Shown here: one piece after another, positions 56,062 through 64,000 of the stretch
Numbering within the stretch: position 1 is the first letter of the stretch
How the letters are laid out: the number at the start of each line of letters is the position of its first letter
NCBI GenBank assembly: GCA_028455995.1
Contig: JABELC010000012.1
Coordinates: 186,001 to 250,000 of the forward strand
DNA: 64,000 nucleotides
From: Scleromitrula shiraiana
Taxonomy: Eukaryota > Ascomycota > Leotiomycetes > Helotiales > Sclerotiniaceae
Reading direction: 5' to 3'
The notes under the pieces: model-generated
What the model was told of the DNA's origin: nothing
The model's input: only the letters and a program-made list of their open reading frames with translations
Databases searched by the model: none
Translations under genes and position numbers: made by a program

Positions 56062-59012
56062 TCACCTACATAATCTACAAAACAACTAAGCCTTGCCAAT
56101 TTTCTTGGCATTGCTGGGTTAATCATTACATTCAAGAGGGAAGGTCGAATCGCATGAATGAAATCATGAAATGGCTAGTAAATTCCCGTCAATCGCCGCT
56201 TATTGCCTATACTTACCGACCCCTAAATTCCTTCCTTCCATACCCAAGTAGGAGTAGATGAAGATTCATTTTATATGAAGTTAGTATTGTTGAGTTTTTT
56301 TTTTTTTTAATTTGGGGTGTACTTGCTGCATGCGGACGGTGCCGTCTACCGCAGAAAATGCCTCATCTATCTCCCTATCAATCCCTTCCCTCCCTCAACC
56401 CCAAATCCCAACACTCACCCACAAAAACACATAAAAATATCCACATCCCCAGGATCAACCATGTACTTCCTTCCCTTCACGAGAGCGATTGAATTGACGA
56501 CACACTAGCAGAGGTCAAATCGAGCTAAACTCCTTTCAGAACTCTATGTAAGAGGGTTCACTTGGTACAGAAAATATGGATTGAATCCTGATACTAGGCA
56601 GGTTTGTATTGGTTTAAGCTAAAGAGAAGAGTCCGGACTTTTAAAAGTCCGTCCTCCCGATTACTAATCTAACTAGTCTACTTTTGCCACTTCACCGGTA
56701 CAAGGCAGGGGTCGATATGAGGAATGAAATAATCATTAAAGAAGAGGAATCTAAAACTAGAAGTGGAAGTTCCATCTATATGAGTGGGCTCTTCCTAGCC
56801 CTGTCACGTGTTCTACCTTGATGCCTTAGGCACCTACTATTCCTGGTCGTCGCTCTCGGAAAAGAGGTTAATGGTACAGGTCTGATTGGTCAGCAAAATA
56901 GAGGCTCTTATAGCCCTTTCCGTCACCTAGTTTTAGATCAAGAACTTCAACAATACAACTACAACTACCCCAACTGGATTCTGTTTTTTCTCTCTCTGAC
57001 ACTTCTACTGTTTCAATTGAAGTTACAACTTGCCAGATTTAAAAAAAAGTTAATAATTAGATAAGCAATTCTTACTATAAACTTTCAAGTTGATAGATTC
57101 AACTTCTTCTTACTACTACTAGTACTACTAATCAATATAATTACTACTATCATAAAGTACTTGAATTATAAAACCGTCACGGTGACTATAACATATTATA
57201 ATAGAAAAACAATTTCTAATTTGAATTATATCATTATAATTAATTATTTTATAATAAAATAAATTAAAAAATTAAAAATTATATCATAGTAGTACTAACT
57301 TCAAGTTCAAGTTATTTTAATATAAAAATACTAGTAAATTAACTTTAATAAAATACAAATTAATATTAAATTTACTAGTACTAGTAAGTTTTCATTATAT
57401 TCAATTTAATTAATCATATAAAAATATGATACTACTAATATATTCCATATATAACTTTTTGCTAAAACACTCTAATAAGGAATGGAACGTTACGACAAGC
57501 CAATGAAAATATAATACGCGCCAGATGAATTAATCACCAATGGAAAAGTCCACAAACATATTATTGATTGACTGGGGAATCAATCTAGCTCAATGTTCCT
57601 TTTTAAGGAGTTCTACCCGAAGAATGAAGTATGTCCTAGGATTCCAGTAAATAGGGGGTTTCTACGGTATTCATAACTGGCTGGGTGCATGCAAATAGTA
57701 CTTTTGTGCGTATACGGATGAATGGGATGAAGCGAATCCCCATGTTGGTGCTTTTTGGGGGGAAACTCTCACCAAATTGGTGGAAGGATTTTCAGTTTGC
57801 GTATATAACTTGAATACGCGGATATATTTGAAAAGTTAATATTTTAATAGGAAATGACATATGCATGTATTCATAACACCGGCTTCGCTGAAAGTGAAGA
57901 TGGGATGTGGTACGGCATTCAAAGTTGTAGCTGGAACCAGACTTTTGATTCTAGGTGGAGTGCAGATGGGCGTCCTATGGCTCCCAGATATTACTATGCA
58001 TATAAACTTGTCTAAGAGATGATAGCGCGATACTGTAGTATCTAAAAAGAGGGCAAGAGAAGCTTGATGGGGATAGATGTATTCAGTACAACAGTCTTTC
58101 CAAGAATTCGATGCGCAAAATGAGTTGGTCCTGGACTACCAACCGCATCGAGATGAGAACAATGAACTATCAGACCAATCCGTCCATCATAAGAAGATAT
58201 ACAATCAAACTGTATGACATGCAACTCAACAACAAGATCATAGCACACACGCGTATTCAACACACTTAATACCATACCAAGTATATCAGAATACTTCTCT
58301 TCACCACACCATCCCCTTGATTCTAGACAGAAGCAAAATTTACAAAGACTTTACTTTTATACACGAACTAAATGAACGAAACCTTGATCATCCAATTTTC
58401 GAACCTGATCCTCAATCAAGACAAATAGGTAGTAACCCTAGTACAAAACACATATATATCTTTTACCTCAAATCGCAAATCGCACCACAAACTCGAAGAT
58501 GGCTCCTCTCCAGGCACCTAGGCCAACTCGCCATCCTTCATTTTGTATAAGTAAGTTTGCATTCTTTCTCTTGATTTTCGTACCACAATTATGTAGTTCT
58601 CTTCTCCCTCCAATATCATACAGATTTTCCAAGTGCAAGTTCGGACTGATGAGAAATTTATATTGATATGGATTTACATACGAATTCAGATAAATTTCTG
58701 ATTTTAAGTTATTCTGGAATTTTCAAATTTCCATGTGAGACTTAAAGATCTATGTGATTTCAGGATAAGAATAAAATGGAATGGGATTGGAGTTCAATTA
58801 TATATCTGAAGGGTTCTGGGAATAATCGGAAATAAATACATGATTCACTAGGAGGGACGGCCTAGAGGTCACGCTTATCTCTGGAACATAATCAGCAATC
58901 GACACGCGCAAATGTAAGCTGATATCTGCTAGAGAGGCAATTGCTAGGCTACAATTAAAGATCAACCTACATTCAGAGTGCGATACGCTTGGTCAGCCAG
59001 CATATAATACCG
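56062..59012. other. Gene-poor stretch with second AT-rich island
   Basis: Contains an 18-bp perfect palindrome (56634-56651), a promoter-like segment with no gene behind it (56860-56985), an AT-rich island with ACTAGTA and ACTTGAA words (57050-57450), and short frames of 77 codons (58042-58275 minus, 58317-58550 plus) without recognisable features. The last part is the promoter of the acetyltransferase gene. Confidence 0.5.
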
Positions 59013-60286
59013 ATGGACGAAGTATCATCGTCATTGTTCTCGACTAACCTTGAAAACAACCCCGCAAAGCGCATGGCACCAGACGACCCAACCACCCCCT
59101 TCGATGCCAAAAGAATTAAGATTTCTCATGACGCATCTGTCGGCGGGGATATTGAACCAGTGGCTTTAAAACGAATTCCATTCCCCGAAAAGGTAAGCTA
59201 GTACCATCAAATTCCAATTGCCATTCTAATTGTTCACAGCCCGCCGTAGCAGAGGAGCGAAACGGTGAGATCGAATTCAGAGTGGTCAATAATGACAGCA
59301 CCAGAGAGAATTGGATAGTTCTTACGGGCCTCAAAAACCTCTTCCAAAAGCAATTACCAAAAATGCCCAAAGACTATATCGCACGCCTCGTTTATGATCT
59401 CACACATTTATCTATCGCTATCGTCAAAAAGCCCCTGGAAGTAATCGGGGGAATAACATATCGAGAATTCAGAGACCGCAAGTTTGCTGAGATTGTTTTC
59501 TGCGCAGTATCTTCTGATCAGCAGGTGAAGGGATATGGGGCGCATCTTATGGCCCATCTAAAGGATTATGTGAAAGCTACTTCTCCCGTGATGCATTTCT
59601 TAACGTATGCTGATAATTATGCTACTGGGTATTTTCAGAAACAAGGTTTCACAAAGGAGATTACCCTCGAGAAATCTATCTGGATGGGATATATCAAGGA
59701 TTACGAAGGAGGTACAATCATGCAATGCTCCATGCTACCACGAGTGCGTTATCTTGAAGTAGGCCGTATGCTTCTGAAGCAGAAGGAAACGGTACTGGCC
59801 AAGATACGTACGTTTAGCAAGAGCGATAATGTTCATGAGGCGCCTAAGGAATGGGCCAACGGCGTTATCACTCCAATTGATCCCTTATCTATTCCGGCCA
59901 TTCGGGCATCCGGTTGGTCACCCGATATGGACGAATTATCACGGGAACCTCGCCATGGACCCCATTATAACACACTTCGACGATTCTTATCGCAAATGCA
60001 AAATCATAAACAGGCCTGGCCGTTTCTTAATGCTGTCAATAAAGATGAGGTTGCTGATTACTACAATGTGATTACGGAGCCAATGGATTTAGCAACCATG
60101 GAGGAACGGCTGCAGCAGGATCTTTATAGTACACCCAAGGAGTTTGTCGACGATATGAAGCTGATTTTCAGTAACTGCAAAAAGTATAATGACGAAGGCA
60201 CAGTCTACCACAAGTGTGCAGGAAAATTGGAAAAGTATATGTGGACCCTTGTAAAGGAAGCAGAATGGTTTGACTTGCTTGAATGA
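59013..60286 (+). CDS. gcn5: GCN5-type histone acetyltransferase with bromodomain
   Basis: Catalytic subunit of SAGA/ADA-type complexes that acetylates histone H3 tails in the nucleus. Exons 59013-59192 and 59240-60286 (47-nt intron) give 408 residues. The N-terminus is short with a basic patch (AKRIKI). The acetyltransferase domain shows EIEFRVVNND, LTGLKNLFQKQLPKMPKDY, the catalytic Glu in FAEIVFCAVSSDQQ (near residue 144), the acetyl-CoA loop QVKGYGAHLM, and YFQKQGFTKEITL. The bromodomain is at about 295-400: WPFLNAVNKDEVADYY, PMDLATMEERL, and the acetyl-lysine Asn in FSNCKKYND. The ending EWFDLLE fits full length. It could be the sole ortholog or a second copy, since some positions (YDLTHLS) differ from the form I remember as common. 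Confidence 0.93.
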
Positions 60287-61446
60287 TTGCCATTTCTATA
60301 CATTTTTAAAGTCATTTGCTGCATTGGATGAGAGACTCGTGGAATTTATGAGAGATGAATTTCTCACATCGGATATGAAGTGCTTTTTTAAAAAGATGAG
60401 AGGGTTGACAAATTCGAAGCTCAGCATGCGTGGCGCCAGCTACGAACCATTGAGCCCTGAATTGGTACTCCCCCTTCTATTTCTAATTTCTTTTTGCTCG
60501 AAATAGATCCGAATTCCAATGGCTGGGGTAATTTGATGGTCTGGTCTATGATCTTGTGGAGTTTCAACTTCTTATAATAGGATAGGTAAAATATATCCAA
60601 TATCGTTCCGTGGTTATCTTTGATGAGGCGAGAATGATGTCGTGGTTGCTGATACAATCTCGTTCCCCCGAGTGTCTCAATTTTGATGCCCAACATGTTG
60701 GATCTTAAGAAGAACCGTTTGTACACAGTTAGAGCAAAGTGTACCAGCTCGAAGTACGTAAAGAATGATACCGTTATCACTATCTACCTATTTGCAGACC
60801 GTCATTGTTGGATATCAATATCTCCATTCATTTCTTTGCTCTGGGCTCAATTGTAAACATTTCTGCAGTCAGCATCACAAAATTCTTATATTTTGGGAAT
60901 CTTCGAAAAGCTGTAGATCCGATAGACTGGTTTTCTGTAGTTGTAGGAATTTCTCAAGCTTTGTTTGGATACCGGTGGTTTGGGTGGGATTTTGGGAGGG
61001 GCGGACTGGTACCGCGCGGTTGCGCTACGAGATATCTGTACCACGAAATTCAGCGTGAAAACTTCATGATGAATGAAGATGAATGGTGGCCAATGATGTT
61101 TGAAAAGATGAATTGCAATGAAACTACAAAGTTGTTGAAAACTATCTGCAGAGTGTGTTGAATTACTTTTCTGGCTGGGTGTCTGAAAAGAGATGCAGGA
61201 TAGTTGGGGGCCATTTGCAAGAAAAGAGTATATATATGAGCATATTGTCCTAACTTCTAATCCATAATATCATCATCATCATAATCAGCAATCAATCATT
61301 CAACAATCTCACAAATCAATTATCGTTCATCTTCGTTGTACTGTCTAGCCGGTCTATTCAAGTACTTCCAAATTAGTCTTCCTCGATCATATTCATACAC
61401 ACACACATACAAACGTATATATAGAACAACTTCACAGCTTACCAAA
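60287..61446. other. Gene-free stretch with unrecognised frames
   Basis: Frames of about 120 codons on plus (60805-61161) and minus (60421-60780) overlap no family I know. The plus frame (AVDPIDWFSVVVGISQALFG) has some protein character and may be a relic. The last 200 bp is the leader region of the His-rich gene. Confidence 0.35.
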
Positions 61447-62049
61447 ATGGCACAACACGGTCCCCATGTCGGAACTATTCATTACACCAAGCAGGGTTCA
61501 CCACCGAAGCATTTCAATGTTCATAGCTCAGCCCCAGTAGGTGCCAGCGGCCACACTGATAGCGTTTATATCCATCCGGATCATCATGAGCAGTTCAAGA
61601 GTATCGTGGAAAGCGCCACTGAACGCGAATACAAGCAATTGGGTGAAGGAATCGATGGCCACGGTCATAGTATCAAGGACAGAGTTACTGGGCATGATGC
61701 TGGAGCATGGAGGTTTGAAGGTTTGTTTGGGCTCACTTCTCTCCATTTGCTTCATTGAGACCAGTGAAGAACTCAAACATAACTAATTCTGACCATAGTA
61801 CACGATGGGCATGATGTCCAGCACATTAGACACATGACTAACCAACACGTGGATGGTGAATATGGTTATGTGCCTTGGGGTCATGATACCCGAGATTTGC
61901 ACGATACTATGGAACGCAGAAGCAAATGGGATGGAAGGGTTACGACGGGGCCTGATGGTGTTGATACTGGAATCAAGGGCAAGCTATATGGATGGCATGG
62001 GACTGACAGGGAGGAGGCGAGCAAGTACTTTAGCGTAGACGATGAATGA
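61447..62049 (+). CDS. Small hydrophilic His/Gly/Asp-rich protein, unknown
   Basis: Two exons (61447-61720 and 61799-62049; 78-nt intron with a GTTTGT donor) give 174 residues. It has no signal peptide or membrane segment. His is abundant throughout: HGPHVGTIHYTK, YIHPDHHEQF, GIDGHGHSIKDR, VHDGHDVQHIRHMTNQHV, YVPWGHDTRDLHD. The ending is acidic (YFSVDDE). The spliced frame keeps the same composition on both sides of the intron, which supports the model. Charged, His-rich and glycine-rich composition recalls stress-related hydrophilins or a metal-binding protein, but this is only a compositional hint. A clear CT-poor leader with ACACACAC precedes the ATG. Family not recognised; perhaps lineage-restricted. 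Confidence 0.6.
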
Positions 62050-62464
62050 AGGATAAAGGGGACACGCCAATCACAAAAGTCTGCAGTAACTGGATATGCT
62101 ACAGAGAGGTTTTCTGAATGGGGAAGAGTATACCTAGTTCTCCAAATCTAATAACAAATTCAATCTTCCAGGATATTTTTCGATTTCCAACATTATATCT
62201 GCTTTGTTGCTTCATTATCTGTAGTCGAAGTATCTGCTTCTTAATTTTGAAAAAATGTCTTGATTGCTGATTACGCAACTCCTGGTAATGGAACTTTCTC
62301 GTAACTAGATATTAATTCAAATATAAGACCATAATACTTCTAGTTTGTTCTTGATTACTAGGATTATATTCATAGCCTTGAAATTTAAATCTTGAGAATA
62401 AACAAAAGCACTCATAGCACCTAATCCTTAAGAAAACAAGAAAGAAAACATAAAGCGTGAAACT
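62050..62464. other. Convergent 3' flanks
   Basis: 415 bp between two genes that point at each other; AT-rich, no features beyond the expected transcript ends. Confidence 0.5.
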
Positions 62465-64000
62465 TCAGACCAAAATAATGCTTTGAGCCCCGAATTTCAT
62501 CCATAAATTACCAATATCCACATCTAAGTTTAAAATAGTACAAGAGCCAACAAACATAAAACATGCACCTTCTCCGGGTAGCTTTCTGAGAATGACAAAA
62601 AACCTACAGCCGGAAAGAGTAAATAAAAAGTCTCCATCCAGAGTATGTGCAGGAACAGTCAAATTGAGATTTTCATTTTTCGCTTTAGCCATTTTCGGTT
62701 GATGTGAGCTCACTCTGCTATCAACATCGCATATGATATCGATCCTTCTACCCTGAACATTCAATTTAAGCCACTCTGAAGAGATTGATGGAACAAAACA
62801 CCTGATATACGGATCACTCACGAGAGCCAATCTCGGCTCGTCGGGTAGCACATCTAGATGCGAATAGTCAGGCACCCAGCTTTGGAGATCAGGCATTCTC
62901 TTCGAGAGGCGTTGGGGCGTGCACAATATATCGAGCGATTTACCTAAAGTTATAATGTGTAAGGTCACGCCCGCAAAAACTTCTGGAATGGGTTTGCTGT
63001 AATCGGGAGTAATGAAAGGGGTCATCTTATCGCGCATCAGACCAAAGAGAGAATAAATTTTATCTCGAGGATTAGTGGCTTCTCGACTATGGAAATCGAC
63101 GACCATTTGTTGGAGGGTGGGTCGATAGTTGTTGTTCCACCCCAGACGGAGTTTCTCCAATGATGTTATAATGTCGATTGAAGGGATTTGAATAAGGTGT
63201 ATATAGTGAAGATAGTGAGAAGTGGTTATGAGGTAACCCCAAGGAATAGTAGTGGTGGTAAGGCCGAATAGGATATTTGTGTTACGAGCACAGGCTAGTT
63301 CTTGTATGACCCACATTCGGGTGTACCAAGTAGGAGAATGTATGAACTCTTTATCGATGAGGGATGCTATGGACGAAAAGTCCTTTTCGAGGGCATGAGC
63401 ACGTGTAAGATCAGTAATTTGTGGTCGCCAACGATTGAGTTTGGAAGCAGATTTGTTGAGGTAGTAGGCATCGCTGCGTGGGTGATGATGGGGCCAAGGT
63501 GCATCTAGTAGGGGGTTGATATGAAATGTTTCGAATGCGTGATATTTACTTAGCAAAACACGAAAACATTGTGCTAAAAATGAAGCAATTGTGAAGATCC
63601 AGACACTGACGTTTGACGCCGAATGTTGTTTGGGAGATTCCTCTAAACGTGCTTCCCCGCCGTGTTTGCCATTAAGAGTTCGCATAAAATTGATACATCG
63701 TATTGTCTCCATCCTGGCTGGTCCAAACCAAACAATAACCTGTTCAGCATAATGATAAATATCTTGCATTCTGAGTATCTGGAGCGACTTTTCTCCGTAG
63801 TCTTTCTGATTTATACATATCGCATCGACCCAAACATTAATATCGCCTAGTTGCGTTGTTTGGAGACTTCGAAGTGCATCATGTAGATCAGCAGAAATCG
63901 GGAAAGGTTTCCCATCAATATATATTTCGATGGTTCGTTGTGTGTTTGGATCAACCCATACATAGGATAAAGCTCTGTAGGGCGGCAATTTCAATATCTG
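62465..64000 (-). CDS. HET-domain protein (heterokaryon incompatibility family), 5' end cut by the window
   Basis: At least 511 residues; the start lies beyond position 64000. The HET domain (PF06985) is at the visible N-terminus: LPPYRALSYVWVDPNT, GDINVWVDAICINQKD, then LQILRMQDIYHYAEQVIVWFGP, and later TRMWVIQELACA and TNPRDKIYSLFGLM. HET proteins trigger or modulate cell death after fusion of genetically different hyphae; most family members in a genome have no known partner. The C-terminal 200 residues show no repeat domain. The conserved Gly in the usual ALSYVWG is Val-Asp here (ALSYVWVDP). No stop or shift in the visible part. Confidence 0.88.
   Translation of the reverse strand, partial: QILKLPPYRALSYVWVDPNTQRTIEIYIDGKPFPISADLHDALRSLQTTQLGDINVWVDAICINQKDYGEKSLQILRMQDIYHYAEQVIVWFGPARMETIRCINFMRTLNGKHGGEARLEESPKQHSASNVSVWIFTIASFLAQCFRVLLSKYHAFETFHINPLLDAPWPHHHPRSDAYYLNKSASKLNRWRPQITDLTRAHALEKDFSSIASLIDKEFIHSPTWYTRMWVIQELACARNTNILFGLTTTTIPWGYLITTSHYLHYIHLIQIPSIDIITSLEKLRLGWNNNYRPTLQQMVVDFHSREATNPRDKIYSLFGLMRDKMTPFITPDYSKPIPEVFAGVTLHIITLGKSLDILCTPQRLSKRMPDLQSWVPDYSHLDVLPDEPRLALVSDPYIRCFVPSISSEWLKLNVQGRRIDIICDVDSRVSSHQPKMAKAKNENLNLTVPAHTLDGDFLFTLSGCRFFVILRKLPGEGACFMFVGSCTILNLDVDIGNLWMKFGAQSIILV

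Noticed and set aside
55862..56089. Ser/Thr repeat frame and opposite Cys/Arg repeat frame
   Set aside because: Direct product of the ATCTAC microsatellite.
58042..58550. Two 77-codon frames, one on each strand
   Set aside because: Neither shows family features, a signal peptide or a convincing start context.
60421..61161. Two frames near 120 codons after the acetyltransferase gene
   Set aside because: No recognisable domains and opposite strands overlap the same non-coding stretch; kept only as a note.

Overview
The window is nuclear DNA of a filamentous ascomycete. Genes are split by short (about 47-220 nt) GT-AG introns, intergenic DNA is rich in microsatellites, and the gene set is typically fungal: Zn2Cys6 and C2H2 regulators, HET, F-box and 2EXR proteins, a NACHT/WD40 relic, and a methylcitrate cycle pair. 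Base composition (clearly AT-biased, with some extremely AT-rich islands) and the lineage-specific small genes suggest a Leotiomycete such as a member of the Sclerotiniaceae (Botrytis/Sclerotinia type). That placement is inference; no database search was possible.

Layout. 0.1-4.2 kb: divergent methylcitrate synthase and methylisocitrate lyase genes, the mitochondrial route that detoxifies propionyl-CoA. 6.2-14.7 kb: decay zone holding a frameshifted DUF6601-type gene, an internally deleted NACHT/WD40 (NLR-like) relic, one intact short-chain dehydrogenase, and a multiply interrupted fungal gene that carries an AT-rich insertion bounded by structured direct repeats. 14.7-17.7 kb: a transcription-factor-like protein without a zinc cluster and a secreted SMP-30/gluconolactonase-like enzyme. 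17.7-34.5 kb: accessory, AT-rich and gene-poor, with a shortened C2H2 protein, a proline-rich repeat protein, a RING protein, a 2EXR protein, an F-box protein, an 815-bp element with 23-bp terminal inverted repeats, a broken secreted-protein gene, and a small conserved fungal protein. Two genes here (22.6 and 24.7 kb) have very different coding parts inside nearly identical flanks.

34.5-52 kb: core housekeeping block. A CPSF100/Cft2 gene and a Sec24 gene diverge from one 0.6-kb promoter region, followed by a lysine-rich reading frame broken at an A-run, a peroxisomal copper amine oxidase ending in SKL, and a polyQ-containing Zn2Cys6 regulator. 52-59 kb: long non-coding stretch with microsatellites and a second AT-rich island. 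59-64 kb: a GCN5-type histone acetyltransferase, a small His-rich protein, and a HET-domain gene running off the right edge.

No rRNA, tRNA or CRISPR was found. The most unusual material is in the accessory parts: the shared-flank gene pair, the structured repeats in the decayed gene, the inverted-repeat element, and the degenerate copies of neighbouring genes.
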